Below, one piece after another: positions 8,221 through 17,918 of a stretch of DNA of 64,000 nt (the stretch's first letter is position 1; each line of letters starts with the position of its first letter). The position numbers were made by a program, and so were the translations under genes. Location of the stretch: positions 124,001 through 188,000 of the forward strand of contig NZ_JANFOJ010000003.1 in the NCBI RefSeq assembly GCF_024385605.1, read 5' to 3'. Under the pieces are notes generated by a model. The model saw only the letters and a list, made by a program, of their open reading frames with translations, did not search any database and was not told the origin of the DNA. This DNA comes from Sporolactobacillus sp. STSJ-5 (lineage in GTDB: Bacteria; Bacillota; Bacilli; Bacillales; Sporolactobacillaceae).

Positions 8221-8252
8221 AGAGCCGAGCGATGGATTTTCCGCTCGGCTCT
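8221..8252. terminator. bidirectional terminator between the thioesterase gene and cls
   Basis: An 11-base perfect stem, AGAGCCGAGCG (8221-8231) / CGCTCGGCTCT (8242-8252), lies between two convergent genes, with A-rich sequence to its left and a short T run to its right. It can serve both strands. Confidence 0.85.
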
Positions 8253-8260
8253 TTCATTGA

Positions 8261-9709
8261 TTACAAAACAGGGGACAGCAGGCGTGAAATACTTTCTTTG
8301 AACTTGATAATAAAGGAACGATTGCGGTAATCGGACATAGTCAGTTCTTTTGACAATCGGATATCCTGCTTAAAGATCTGAGACAGCTCTTTAGCAGTTT
8401 CTTGATGGTAGATAAATGCATTGACTTCAAAATTTAGACTGAAACTACGAAAATCAAGATTCGATGTACCAACGGTTGCAATGCGATCGTCAACGATGAT
8501 CGTTTTCGCATGCAAAAATCCGTTCTGATAAAGATAGACACGTGCTCCCGCTTCAAGCAGCAGTCCGACATTGGAATAGGTGGCCCAATAAACAAATGGA
8601 TGATCCGGTTTGTTTGGAATCATGATACGAACATCGACATGTGAGAGTGATGCAATGAATATAGCGTTCATCAGACTTTCGTCCGGGATTAAATAGGGTG
8701 TTTGGATATAAACCGTTTCTTTTGCCGACAGGATCATTTTTATAAATGCATTTTTAATTTGTTCCCATTTCTGATCAGGACCGCTTGAGACGACTTGAAT
8801 GCCAACTTCCCCATACTGCGTCTGATCATTCATTGAATAATAGGATTGAAAGGGTACTTGTTCTCCTGACGCCTGGTTCCAGTCGAGAAAGAATCGCGAT
8901 TGGATGCTGTTCACGGCTTCACCGACAATACGCAAATGCGTGTCACGCCAAAAGCCGAATTTTTTGCTGAGACCAAGATATTCATCGCCAACATTGAATC
9001 CGCCGATATAACCGATTGAACTGTCAATAATAACAAGTTTACGATGATTGCGATAATTAATACGTAAATTTAAAAGCGGCAGACGACCGGGAAAAAATGT
9101 GTAAAACTTGCCGCCAGCATGAATCAGGCGACGGACAAGCTTCTTGGGCAGTCGTCTTGAACCTTCATCATCGACAAGCAGGCGGACAATCACACCTTGT
9201 TCAGCCTTTTGGATGAGTGTATCGATTAATTCATTTCCTAAAAAATCGCCACGAAAAATATAGTACTCAATATGAATGTGATGTGTTGCAGAACGGATAT
9301 CCTGCAGGAGACTTTGAAACTTGGATTCTCCGCTTGTGAAAATAGACAGCTTATTATTCAAGGTAAGCGGTGCCTCATCATTATTGAGATTCATATAAAT
9401 AAGACCGTGATAATCACGAAGAATCGGTTCCGAGAAGGGGGGCTCATGATTGACAATCTTGAGCATTTGTCGGCCAACCGTTTCTTTTGTTCGTTGATGA
9501 ACCGTATGATCCCACTTAAAGATCTTGCGCCTGCTCAAATTTTGTCCGAAGATAATATATAAAATGAATCCGACGATTGGGAGAAAGTTGAGAATCATCA
9601 ACCACGCCCAAGTAGAGCTGATGCTTTTGCGTTCAAGAAAGACGACGGTCGCACCGAGCAGAATATTGGTTCCAAGTAAAATCGTCAGTAAGATTGAAGT
9701 GATGCTCAT
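8261..9709 (-). CDS. cls: cardiolipin synthase
   Basis: Cardiolipin synthase condenses two phosphatidylglycerol molecules into cardiolipin and glycerol in the membrane. The 482-residue protein has two N-terminal transmembrane helices (about residues 3-23 and 34-54) and two phospholipase D motifs, HRKLVIIDSSIGYIGG and HAKTIIVDDRIATVGTSNLD. Length and order are typical of bacterial Cls/PLDNc-type enzymes. Divergent from the AI-2E-type permease gene. Confidence 0.93.
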   Translation of the reverse strand: MSITSILLTILLGTNILLGATVVFLERKSISSTWAWLMILNFLPIVGFILYIIFGQNLSRRKIFKWDHTVHQRTKETVGRQMLKIVNHEPPFSEPILRDYHGLIYMNLNNDEAPLTLNNKLSIFTSGESKFQSLLQDIRSATHHIHIEYYIFRGDFLGNELIDTLIQKAEQGVIVRLLVDDEGSRRLPKKLVRRLIHAGGKFYTFFPGRLPLLNLRINYRNHRKLVIIDSSIGYIGGFNVGDEYLGLSKKFGFWRDTHLRIVGEAVNSIQSRFFLDWNQASGEQVPFQSYYSMNDQTQYGEVGIQVVSSGPDQKWEQIKNAFIKMILSAKETVYIQTPYLIPDESLMNAIFIASLSHVDVRIMIPNKPDHPFVYWATYSNVGLLLEAGARVYLYQNGFLHAKTIIVDDRIATVGTSNLDFRSFSLNFEVNAFIYHQETAKELSQIFKQDIRLSKELTMSDYRNRSFIIKFKESISRLLSPVL

Positions 9710-9839
9710 TATGCCACATCCTTTTTCCTGCCGAGTACATGATAGTTGATTATACCCCTAAACAATCCAATCATGCTAGAGTTTGGCCGTTGCAGTGTTT
9801 TGAAAATCAGTATCAAAAGTTGTCCTCGCATGATTTTCA

Positions 9840-9869
9840 TTGCTTCGTCTCTTATTATCAAGCTATAAT
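9840..9869 (+). promoter_or_regulatory. promoter of the AI-2E-type permease gene
   Basis: TTGCTT (9840-9845) and a perfect TATAAT (9864-9869) are 18 bases apart, about 60 bases upstream of the permease start. This is a likely housekeeping sigma-A promoter. Confidence 0.6.
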
Positions 9870-9927
9870 TAGAATAATAACTTGTGGAAGATAGGTCCTT
9901 CACGGACTTGTGAAAAGGTGTGAAACT

Positions 9928-11037
9928 GTGCTAAAAAAACATTCGAACTTGATTTTCTGGACGATCGAACTCTTGGGAATAGCTCTGCTTATTTTCATAC
10001 TGACAAAAATATCGTTTATTTTTGTTCCGGTTGTCACTCTGATCACAACGCTGTTTTTCCCAATTATTGTGGCCGGATTCCTTTTCTTTTTGATTAGTCC
10101 CTTCGTGGAGATCTTCCAGCGAATGAAGATTCCAAGAACGCTCAGCATTTTAATTATTTACATTATATTGACCGGCTTGATCGCTTTACTTGTGGTGATT
10201 GTCGGTCCGCCGCTGACGTCGCAGGTCAAATCGTTATTTAGTCAGCTTCCGGATTATATGACAAGCTGGAGAAAAAGCATCGAACACTTGGCTGATTCTC
10301 AAGGATTTAAATGGCTGATCCACCAAGATTATTATTCTATTGATAAAATTCAGAGCAGCCTTGAGAAGATGCTTAAAGCGTTTACGGACAATGCAGGTTC
10401 AGGGCTGTCAACGTTTTTTAATGTATTAGTTAATGTGACGCTGACCGTGGTAACGGTGCCGTTTATTCTCTTCTACATGCTTAAGGATGGTAACCGTCTG
10501 CCTAGTGCGGTCACTCGTTTTTTTCCGCACAAATATCACGAAGAGGTTAATCGCATTCTCAGTGATCTGAATGATACATTATCTTCGTATATTCATGGAT
10601 TGATTATTGTCGCGTCATTTGTCGGCATTACATCAAGTATCGGGTTTGCCGTGATCGGATTGCCGTACAGCCTGCTTCTCGGATTGATTGTGGGCGTAAC
10701 CAACATCATTCCGTATCTTGGACCGATCTTAGGTGCAACTCCGGCACTGGTCATCGCATTGATGGATTCGCCAGCGAAAGCGCTGCTCGTTCTCGCTGTC
10801 ATCGTCATTGTTCAGCAGCTTGACGGCCATCTGATTTCACCGCTTGTTATGGGCAAACGACTGAACACTCATCCGCTGACAATCATCGTACTGTTGCTTG
10901 TCTCCGGCAAATGGATCGGCCCGATCGGTATGATTCTTGCCGTGCCGACTTATGCAATGATCAAGACATTTATTGCGCACATGATTCGTCTGGTGCGATT
11001 GCGCCGCAAAAGCAAGGATGACAGTTTGATAAAATGA
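9928..11037 (+). CDS. AI-2E family transporter (TqsA/YdjZ-like membrane protein)
   Basis: A polytopic membrane protein of about 369 residues with roughly seven to eight hydrophobic segments and the family pattern: paired N-terminal helices, an extracytoplasmic region with amphipathic helices, then GLPYSLLLGLIVGVTNIIPYLGPILG-like sequence. Members include the autoinducer-2 exporter TqsA, and others act as Na+/H+ antiporters, so the substrate is uncertain. I chose the GTG at 9928 because AAAAGG is about 10 bases upstream; a GTG at 9910 lacks a ribosome site. Its stop codon directly abuts that of the convergent alsR, with no spacer. Confidence 0.85.
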   Translation: MLKKHSNLIFWTIELLGIALLIFILTKISFIFVPVVTLITTLFFPIIVAGFLFFLISPFVEIFQRMKIPRTLSILIIYIILTGLIALLVVIVGPPLTSQVKSLFSQLPDYMTSWRKSIEHLADSQGFKWLIHQDYYSIDKIQSSLEKMLKAFTDNAGSGLSTFFNVLVNVTLTVVTVPFILFYMLKDGNRLPSAVTRFFPHKYHEEVNRILSDLNDTLSSYIHGLIIVASFVGITSSIGFAVIGLPYSLLLGLIVGVTNIIPYLGPILGATPALVIALMDSPAKALLVLAVIVIVQQLDGHLISPLVMGKRLNTHPLTIIVLLLVSGKWIGPIGMILAVPTYAMIKTFIAHMIRLVRLRRKSKDDSLIK

Positions 11038-11937
11038 TTATGATTCTTCAATACGGATCCGCCTGGTCAGTGAGACAAACTGCTTCAGGGCCGGATTCGT
11101 ATTTTTTTTCAAATAGGCAAGTGAGAGCACGGCCTTAAGCGGATAATCATCGATTTTACGATACACGACCTCCAAATTGAACAGCTTTTCTGCAGAAGCC
11201 GGTACGACACCAATTCCAATTCCGGCGGAGACGAGACCGACGACCATCTGATATTCCGTTGCTTCTTGAACAATTTTCGGTGTGAAATCGACATGTTGAA
11301 ATAGAGATAGAAATTCATCGTACAGACCGGGCCAAATGTCACGTGAAACTAAGATAAATGGAACATCTTTCAGATCCTCAATCCGAATTCGTTCTTTTTT
11401 CGCCAGTGGATGATTCTTCGGAAGTGAGAGTGCGGCAAATCCACGCTTGATCGGAATGGTATCAATCAAAGAACTGCTCACCGGAGGGTGCAGTAACCCG
11501 ACATCAATTCGATCACCGATTAGTGCGTTCACTTGATCCGGTGTGGAAAATTCGTGAAGACGTATCGAGACATGTGGGAAAATACTCCTGTATTCTCTGA
11601 TGATCTGCGGAAGTATGTCATAGGTTGCCGATCCGACGAATCCAATCACTAAGCGTCCGAATTCGCCGCGATGCGCACGCTGAGCCGTATCTACGGCTTG
11701 ATTCACCTGTGCAACAACTTCACGTGCTTCAGGTAGGAAGAGTTCTCCTGCGGTTGTCAGTTCAACATGGCGCTTATTTCGTTTAAAAAGAGCGACACCG
11801 ATCTCTTCTTCGAATTGCTGAATCTGTTTACTTAATGGAGGCTGTGTCATTTGCAGCCGTGCGGCGGCTCGTCCAAAATGAAGTTCTTCTGCAACCGTGA
11901 TGAAATAAATAAAATGGCGAAGTTCCATAATGTTCAT
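11038..11937 (-). CDS. alsR: AlsR, LysR-type activator of acetoin genes
   Basis: A 299-residue LysR regulator whose N-terminus (MELRHFIYFITVAEELHFGRAA) closely follows Bacillus AlsR. AlsR activates alsS-alsD when acetate accumulates and pH drops at the end of growth. The gene is divergent from alsS-alsD with a 237-base shared control region, exactly the Bacillus arrangement. The start at 11937 or the ATG three codons later (MELRHF) are both possible; a GAGGAG lies a few bases upstream of the first. Confidence 0.88.
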   Translation of the reverse strand: MNIMELRHFIYFITVAEELHFGRAAARLQMTQPPLSKQIQQFEEEIGVALFKRNKRHVELTTAGELFLPEAREVVAQVNQAVDTAQRAHRGEFGRLVIGFVGSATYDILPQIIREYRSIFPHVSIRLHEFSTPDQVNALIGDRIDVGLLHPPVSSSLIDTIPIKRGFAALSLPKNHPLAKKERIRIEDLKDVPFILVSRDIWPGLYDEFLSLFQHVDFTPKIVQEATEYQMVVGLVSAGIGIGVVPASAEKLFNLEVVYRKIDDYPLKAVLSLAYLKKNTNPALKQFVSLTRRIRIEES

Positions 11938-11967
11938 AACACTCCTCGACGTACAGTTTTCAATAAT

Positions 11968-11986
11968 AATGATCTAAAAATGATCT
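11968..11986. promoter_or_regulatory. direct repeat AATGATCT, candidate AlsR contact site
   Basis: Two copies of AATGATCT begin at 11968 and 11979, exactly 11 bases apart, so both face the same side of the helix. They lie near the alsR start in the alsR-alsS control region. Binding by AlsR is inferred from position only. Confidence 0.35.
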
Positions 11987-12037
11987 TTTGATTAATATAC
12001 ACTATGTATTACATGACGTTCAATAATATATTTCACA

Positions 12038-12066
12038 TTGGTTAATAGACGCGGTAAAATGATATT
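12038..12066 (+). promoter_or_regulatory. candidate alsS promoter
   Basis: TTGGTT (12038-12043) and GATATT (12061-12066) are separated by 17 bases, about 110 bases before the alsS start. The weak -10 suits an activator-dependent promoter. Confidence 0.4.
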
Positions 12067-12174
12067 AGTCACAGAAAACATGAAAAAAAGCGCGGACTAT
12101 TTGCTGTTGCACCATTCAAAAAAAGTGCCAGCAGATAGAAGAACACTCACACATAACTAGGGAGGAAAAAAATC

Positions 12175-13866
12175 GTGAGCGATTTAAAAAAGGAAAAAGA
12201 AGAACAGAAACTGGCGACCGGTGCTGAGCTTGTCGTTGACTGTCTGATCAAACAAGGCGTGAAATACGTATTCGGGATACCGGGAGCAAAAATTGATGCG
12301 GTGTATGATGTTCTAAAGGATCGCGGACCGGAATTGATTGTATGTCGTCATGAACAGAATGCTGCATTTATGGCTGCGGCGATCGGACGAATCACCTGCA
12401 AACCTGGCGTTTGTCTGGTCACCTCCGGACCAGGTGCATCTAACCTTGCGACCGGCATTGTTACAGCCAATGTCGAAAACGATCCCATTGTCGCATTGGT
12501 TGGTGCGGTTCCGAGAGCAGATCGACTGAAACGTACCCATCAATCGATGGACAACGCCGCTCTGTTTCAACCAATTTCCAAATACAGCGCTGAAGTTGTT
12601 GATCCAAAGAACGTACCGGAAGTCGTCACCAATGCTTTTCGTGCTGCTGAATCAACATCGGCAGGTGCCAGTGTTGTCAGTTTTCCACAGGATGTTCTCG
12701 TTTCAAAAACAACTGTGAATGCACTGGGACCGCTCGAAAGCCCAAAACTGGGAACTGCTTCTGAAGAAGCGATCGACAAGGCAGTAGAAGCAATCAAGAA
12801 TGCGAAGATGCCGGTTATACTTGCGGGTATGCGTGCGAATCGTTTTTCAGTAGTTTCTGCTGTACGCTCATTGCTTGGGAAAATTGCCTTTCCTGTTGTG
12901 GAAACGTTCCAAGCGGCCGGTCTGATTCCACGCGACATGGAGGAACACTTCTTCGGACGTATCGGTTTGTTCCGCAACCAGCCCGGCGACTTGGTGCTTG
13001 AAAAGGCGGATGTTGTGGTAACGATCGGTTACGATTCTGTTGAATACGATCCGAAATTCTGGAACAACGTCGGTGCACGTACAATCATTCATTTGGATGA
13101 AGTGCGCGCGGATATTGATCATTACTACCAGCCTTCGATTGAACTCGTAGGAGATATTCCATCGACCGTTCAGCGAATTAAGGATAAATTGACAAACCTA
13201 AATATGACACAAGAAAGTATTTCTTATCTAGAAGGCATGCGGCACAAGCTCGATGCACGCGATGAACCGCCAAAGAAAGCAAATGGTAATCTTGTACATC
13301 CATTGAGCCTGATTCATACACTGCGTCATTTGATCAGCGATGATACCACGGTTACTTGCGATGTGGGTTCGCACTATATTTGGATGGCACGTCACTTCCG
13401 TTCCTATGAGCCAAAGACCCTGTTGTTCAGCAATGGCATGCAGACGCTCGGTGTTGCACTTCCATGGGCAATGGCCGCATCCTTGGTCAATAATCACGCA
13501 AAGACGATTTCTATGTCTGGAGATGGAGGTTTCCTTTTCTCGGCAATGGAATTGGAAACAGCAGTGCGCTTGAAGCTGCCGATTGTTCATATCGTGTGGC
13601 GCGATGGTACGTATGACATGGTTGCCTTTCAGCAAAAAATGAAATATGATCGGACATCCGGTATAGATTTCGGGAAAATTGACATTGTCAAATATGCTGA
13701 GGCGTTTGGTGCGAAGGGACTGCGAGTGAATAAACCTGAAGAACTCGAAAGCGTTCTGAAAGAAGGCCTCGCCTACAACGAAGGACCGGTGATCATTGAT
13801 GTGCCGGTTGATTACAGTGATAATATCGCTCTTGGCAAGAGTCTGATTCCAAACCAATTAAACTAA
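12175..13866 (+). CDS. alsS: AlsS, catabolic acetolactate synthase
   Basis: AlsS joins two pyruvates into 2-acetolactate with thiamine diphosphate, the first step to acetoin and a way to dispose of pyruvate without acid. The 563-residue protein has the N-terminal catalytic glutamate region ([11 protein letters not shown], Glu60), a central domain, and the C-terminal cofactor motif beginning [16 protein letters not shown]. Like other catabolic enzymes it has no small-subunit partner beside it. The start is GTG, with GGAGG nine bases upstream. It is followed 71 bases later by alsD, probably in one transcript activated by AlsR. Confidence 0.95.
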   Translation: MSDLKKEKEEQKLATGAELVVDCLIKQGVKYVFGIPGAKIDAVYDVLKDRGPELIVCRHEQNAAFMAAAIGRITCKPGVCLVTSGPGASNLATGIVTANVENDPIVALVGAVPRADRLKRTHQSMDNAALFQPISKYSAEVVDPKNVPEVVTNAFRAAESTSAGASVVSFPQDVLVSKTTVNALGPLESPKLGTASEEAIDKAVEAIKNAKMPVILAGMRANRFSVVSAVRSLLGKIAFPVVETFQAAGLIPRDMEEHFFGRIGLFRNQPGDLVLEKADVVVTIGYDSVEYDPKFWNNVGARTIIHLDEVRADIDHYYQPSIELVGDIPSTVQRIKDKLTNLNMTQESISYLEGMRHKLDARDEPPKKANGNLVHPLSLIHTLRHLISDDTTVTCDVGSHYIWMARHFRSYEPKTLLFSNGMQTLGVALPWAMAASLVNNHAKTISMSGDGGFLFSAMELETAVRLKLPIVHIVWRDGTYDMVAFQQKMKYDRTSGIDFGKIDIVKYAEAFGAKGLRVNKPEELESVLKEGLAYNEGPVIIDVPVDYSDNIALGKSLIPNQLN

Positions 13867-13937
13867 TCAATACAGTAATGCATACTTTTAAAATGGCGCA
13901 GTGAACTTATTTATTCAGGAAAGAAGGTTTTTCCACT

Positions 13938-14657
13938 ATGGCAAGTGAAAAAAATAGCGGTCAGTTGTTTCAGCTTTCAACGATGTCGTCATTGCTTGAC
14001 GGTGTCTTTGAAGGGGCAATGAACTACGATGAATTCAAGAATTATGGAGATTTCGGTATTGGCACGTTCGAACATCTGGATGGAGAAATGATTGCTTTTG
14101 ATGATGCATTCTATCGTTTGCGTGGTGACGGTACGGCTACACCGCTCAAAAGCGAAGACAGGACTCCATTTTGCTCGCTGACTTATTTCCAGCCGACGAT
14201 CAAAAAAGAATTTGATCAGCCGCTCGACAAGGCAGCTTTTGAAAATGAACTGAAGAAAATAATGAAAAGTGAGAACTTATTTTACGCCTTTCGAATTGAC
14301 GGGGTGTTTAAAGAAGTAAGCACACGAACCGTTGCTTATCAAGAAAAGCCGATCCCGATGACTGAGGCAGTTAAAACACAGCCGATCTTCCACTTTAAGA
14401 ATGTAAAAGGAACGATCGTAGGCTTCTGGTCGCCGGCATTTACACAAGGCATTGCGGTTTCCGGTTTCCATCTTCACTTTATTGATGAAGAGCGCAAGGG
14501 AGGCGGCCATGTCTTTGATTATACGTTGGATCATGGAACGGTTCTTGTTGATAAAAAATCGCACATGAGCCTGTACACTCCTGAAACGGCAGGTTTTCTG
14601 AACGCAAATCTATCCCGTAAAGACCTTGAAAAAGAGATCAAGGTTACTGAAGGCTGA
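13938..14657 (+). CDS. alsD: AlsD, alpha-acetolactate decarboxylase
   Basis: AlsD converts 2-acetolactate into (R)-acetoin. The 239-residue protein has the zinc-binding set His178, His180 and His191 in GFHLHFIDEERKGGGHVFDY, and the family length. AAGAAGG precedes the ATG. It is the second gene of the alsS-alsD operon and ends at an intrinsic terminator. Confidence 0.95.
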   Translation: MASEKNSGQLFQLSTMSSLLDGVFEGAMNYDEFKNYGDFGIGTFEHLDGEMIAFDDAFYRLRGDGTATPLKSEDRTPFCSLTYFQPTIKKEFDQPLDKAAFENELKKIMKSENLFYAFRIDGVFKEVSTRTVAYQEKPIPMTEAVKTQPIFHFKNVKGTIVGFWSPAFTQGIAVSGFHLHFIDEERKGGGHVFDYTLDHGTVLVDKKSHMSLYTPETAGFLNANLSRKDLEKEIKVTEG

Positions 14658-14676
14658 TTAATATAAAAAATAAGAG

Positions 14677-14712
14677 AAAAAATCTGAAGGAGCCATCCCT
14701 TTGGATTTTTTT
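14677..14712 (+). terminator. terminator of alsS-alsD
   Basis: AAAAAATC-t-GAAGG pairs with CCTT-tg-GATTTTTTTT across a short loop, ending in a run of eight T. It follows the alsD stop by about 20 bases. Confidence 0.75.
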
Positions 14713-14867
14713 TCGTTTCTCCGCATTATTTTTTCTTTTAATCAGCGGTACTGCGCATCATTCATGAGCAGTTTCACATAGAGCAATGCTCCAATGAATT
14801 TCAAAACAGGCTTCTGCATAAAAATGAGTAGGTAGCGTTTCAGAAACAATGAAAGCAGGTGAAACTG

Positions 14868-15146
14868 ATGGTTCAAATGATCATTATCCAAGCATTTGCA
14901 GCATTTGGTGCGATCATGCTGCTGCTGGTATTCGTGAAGCTTTTCTTTCATGCCCATGATGTGATGCTGTTCCCGGCTGCTTTTGCATTCGGATTGTTTT
15001 ATACCGCCTTTATTGAAAGACGAACAGAACTCCTTGAAGGCGCGATTATAGGGGCCGTATATGCACTTGCTGCGTATGGTTTATACATGCTTGTAAAGAA
15101 ACTGTCTAAACTGTACCGTCACTCTAAGGATGGACCGTTCCATTAA
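14868..15146 (+). CDS. small membrane protein of unknown function
   Basis: A 92-residue protein with three predicted hydrophobic segments (about residues 3-25, 30-45 and 55-72) and a basic C-terminal tail (KKLSKLYRHSKDG). I do not recognise the family. The ATG at 14868 is preferred because GCAGG lies a few bases upstream; an in-frame GTG at 14859 overlaps that site. It lies between the alsSD terminator and ytaF, probably as a single-gene unit. Confidence 0.55.
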   Translation: MVQMIIIQAFAAFGAIMLLLVFVKLFFHAHDVMLFPAAFAFGLFYTAFIERRTELLEGAIIGAVYALAAYGLYMLVKKLSKLYRHSKDGPFH

Positions 15147-15330
15147 GAAATTGATGAGAAACACGTTATAAATCATCTTTTGCTGTCAATTTGTTCATCA
15201 AAGGACTCGTCCAAGATCAGAATGCCCGCTAGTCCGAACCATGGATTAAATCGAATGGTCGCGGACAGATATTCCATGTGCAGGCGTTAAGACCACCAAG
15301 ACAGGAGACAATCATTTGCTTAAGAGAGGG

Positions 15331-15915
15331 TTACATTGATGTGAAAATTGTATAGATGCCGATACAGATCAGCAGAATTGAAGCCGCATATTCGGATAAT
15401 GTGCCCATTCGCGAACGAAGTTTCTTTAATCCTAATCGCTGCCCTGCATCTATTGAGAAGAACGAAAGAATGCCGACGGTCAGTGCCACACCGACCGGAT
15501 TTAATCCGCCAATGCCTGCACCGAATGCAGTACCCATTGCGTTGAACGAGAGTGCGAAGCTCAGCCAGAACGTTTCATTAAAGGAAATCAGGTTATTCTG
15601 GTCGCGGTCAATTTGGTCTGCCTGAGGAATTGTCTTTGAAGGCGTCATTCGGTGTGTACAAGCGCTGACAAGCGACCATAGACCGATACCAAGTATGATT
15701 GCACCGCTCATCAGATTTGCAAGAAACTCTGGAATTGTGAAGCCGAGAAGCGAACCGGCAATGATTGTAATAAGTGAGGTTGCCAAAGCAACGACAGCCA
15801 TAAACAAATTGGCGATCCACGTAATTTTCTTCCCCTTGATTCCAAAGGACATGCCCACCGCAAAATTATCGATGCTAGCCGCAATGCCGATTAGGAGTAT
15901 CATGAACCAATGCAT
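15331..15915 (-). CDS. ytaF: YtaF-type sporulation membrane protein (MntP/LysE-like fold)
   Basis: A 194-residue integral membrane protein with six hydrophobic helices. The start IGIAASIDNFAVGMSFGIKG and the later SFNAMGTAFGAGIGGLNP repeat carry the acidic and asparagine residues typical of YtaF and of the manganese exporter MntP, two halves of an internal duplication. YtaF is annotated as a sporulation membrane protein in Bacillus; a manganese or cation exporter is the alternative. It is divergent from the following methyltransferase gene. Confidence 0.8.
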   Translation of the reverse strand: MHWFMILLIGIAASIDNFAVGMSFGIKGKKITWIANLFMAVVALATSLITIIAGSLLGFTIPEFLANLMSGAIILGIGLWSLVSACTHRMTPSKTIPQADQIDRDQNNLISFNETFWLSFALSFNAMGTAFGAGIGGLNPVGVALTVGILSFFSIDAGQRLGLKKLRSRMGTLSEYAASILLICIGIYTIFTSM

Positions 15916-16123
15916 CTTCTCATCCCCTTACCTATCAAAAAATTGAGACCGGCAATTCAATTGTTGTGCTTTAAAAATACTCGGTCGGAAGGTATAGTAT
16001 GTTAAAATAGAAAAGGTGTTCATTGCTAAAAGACGAATACCCTATCTTTTTAACCGAACTATCATCAGTTTTCGTGTGATAACGGAATGTAAGAAACGAA
16101 TAGGATGAGAAACAGGTGATCAA

Positions 16124-16903
16124 GTGAAACAGATGATACAAACTCATGGACTTTATGACGGCGCTGCTTACTATTATCTGAAGTACCGCGGTCAGTATAG
16201 CGATCGACTGATTCAGACCTTGGCTTTGAAGTGCGGACTTGATGGAAAGGGACGGCTGCTCGATTTGGGCTGTGGAACGGGTAAACTGACTTTTCCGATG
16301 GCTAACTATTTTGATGAAACGATTGGCATTGATGTCAGTACGGATATGCTCCAATCTGCCCGCAGTCAATGTGAATTACTCGATATTCATACGATGAAAT
16401 GGTTAAAGATGGCTTCTGAACAAATGAATCCGGAACTCGGTTCCTTTCGGATGATTACAGCCGGGGATGCATTTCATTGGATGGATCGCGAGCTTGTACT
16501 GAAGCTCAGTTATGATCGACTTGAACCGGGCGGTGCACTTGCGCTTGTCGGACAGGGGCATATGCTCGGCGATCGCTCTCTTGATTGGCAGAAGGCTGTT
16601 CAGCGCATTGTCGATAAATGGTTTCCTAACAGCAAACGTTTGAAACATAGTGTTCGACATGAGCAGCTCGTGGCTCAATCTTCGTTTCATTCCCTGCTTA
16701 CAGGACAGATACACTCTGAACGTGAGCGTGATATTCCATCAATTATCGGCTACCTTTATTCCACATCCACCTGCCGCAAAACAACGCTTGGCAAAGATGC
16801 AGCAAATTTTGAAAAAGAATTGTATGATGAACTCAAATCAATCGACTCGTCCGGGACTTTTAAAGAACCCGTTACGGATTACTATATCATTGCGTTTAAA
16901 TAA
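16124..16903 (+). CDS. class I SAM-dependent methyltransferase
   Basis: A 259-residue methyltransferase of the type 11 family. Motif I is LLDLGCGTGKLTFPMA (about residues 46-61), followed by the acidic GIDVSTDML loop. The start is GTG, with CAGG about 8 bases upstream. The N-terminal sequence resembles small-molecule methyltransferases, but the substrate is not predictable. No partner gene is evident. Confidence 0.82.
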   Translation: MKQMIQTHGLYDGAAYYYLKYRGQYSDRLIQTLALKCGLDGKGRLLDLGCGTGKLTFPMANYFDETIGIDVSTDMLQSARSQCELLDIHTMKWLKMASEQMNPELGSFRMITAGDAFHWMDRELVLKLSYDRLEPGGALALVGQGHMLGDRSLDWQKAVQRIVDKWFPNSKRLKHSVRHEQLVAQSSFHSLLTGQIHSERERDIPSIIGYLYSTSTCRKTTLGKDAANFEKELYDELKSIDSSGTFKEPVTDYYIIAFK

Positions 16904-16984
16904 AACAGGCAGGCTATTTTTGTAGTGAAATAGAAAATGTATTTTTAATAGTCAATTGCAGCCATGAACGGGAGGAACGAACAC

Positions 16985-17779
16985 GTGAACAACCATGATA
17001 TTGACTACAAAATCGAAGGTCAGGAAATGCAATACGTGGAAATTGAATTAGATCCTCGCGAAACGGTGATTGCTGAAGCGGGAAGTTTTATGATGATGGA
17101 AGACGGCATCGGTATGGAGACGATTTTCGGCGATGGAAGCGGTCAAAACGGCGGTGTGATGGGGAAACTGTTCGGCGCGGGGAAACGTCTGCTGACCGGC
17201 GAAAGTCTGTTCATGACCGCATTTACCAATGAAGGAGCAGGAAAGAGGCATGTATCCTTTGCTTCGCCTTATCCAGGGAAGATCATTCCTCTTGATCTGA
17301 GTCTGTATGGCGGGCAGATGATTTGTCAGAAGGATTCCTTCCTGTGTGCTGCAAAAGGGGTTTCAGTTGGTATCGCTTTTCAAAAGAAGTTAGGAGCCGG
17401 ATTTTTCGGCGGCGAAGGCTTTATCATGCAGAAGCTTGAAGGCGACGGACTTGCGTTTGTCCATGCAGGCGGAATGATTAAAGAGCTTGAGCTTGCTCCG
17501 GGTGAAACCCTGAAGGTCGATACGGGTTGCCTCGTGGCCATGACGAGCAGTGTTGATTATGACATTGAGTTTGTCAGAGGTGTGAAAACCGCTTTGTTCG
17601 GCGGCGAAGGTCTCTTTTTTGCGACTTTGCGGGGCCCTGGAAAGGTGCTCGTACAATCGCTTCCGTTCAGCAGACTTGCAAGTCGCGTATTCAGTGCGAT
17701 GCCAGGCAATCCTGCCGGCCGCAGCAAAGATGAAGGCAGCATCACCGGAGGGCTTTTTAACTTGTTCAATGGCGACTAA
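16985..17779 (+). CDS. AIM24 / TIGR00266 family protein
   Basis: A 264-residue protein of the AIM24 (TIGR00266) family, which forms beta-rich trimers of unclear function. Diagnostic features are the glycine-rich segments [19 protein letters not shown] and [17 protein letters not shown] and the phrase [12 protein letters not shown] chose the GTG at 16985 because GGGAGG (16970-16975) lies nine bases before it and inside the longer frame. It is followed by a hairpin terminator. Confidence 0.88.
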   Translation: MNNHDIDYKIEGQEMQYVEIELDPRETVIAEAGSFMMMEDGIGMETIFGDGSGQNGGVMGKLFGAGKRLLTGESLFMTAFTNEGAGKRHVSFASPYPGKIIPLDLSLYGGQMICQKDSFLCAAKGVSVGIAFQKKLGAGFFGGEGFIMQKLEGDGLAFVHAGGMIKELELAPGETLKVDTGCLVAMTSSVDYDIEFVRGVKTALFGGEGLFFATLRGPGKVLVQSLPFSRLASRVFSAMPGNPAGRSKDEGSITGGLFNLFNGD

Positions 17780-17799
17780 ATGCAAATGAGTTTTTTGGA

Positions 17800-17835
17800 C
17801 AGCGCTGGCGCTCAAGTGGGCGACAGCGCTGTTTT
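17800..17835 (+). terminator. probable terminator after the AIM24 gene
   Basis: CAGCGCTG occurs at 17800-17807 and again at 17824-17831, followed by TTTT. Because CAGCGCTG is its own reverse complement, the two copies can pair into a stem before the T run. Confidence 0.6.
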
Positions 17836-17918
17836 GATTCATCTGTGGGCATTTTTCTAGGTTTTCGGCAAGAAATTCTTTAAACTATAGGCAATGATAG
17901 ATAACGGAGTGGTACGAA

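Noticed and set aside
11035-11040. Possible antisense regulation at the abutting stop codons of the permease gene and alsR
   Set aside because: Convergent genes with no spacer are notable, but I see no hairpin or other signal to support a mechanism.
14742-14957. Minus-strand frame of 71 codons after alsD
   Set aside because: It overlaps the small membrane-protein gene on the other strand and lacks a ribosome site.
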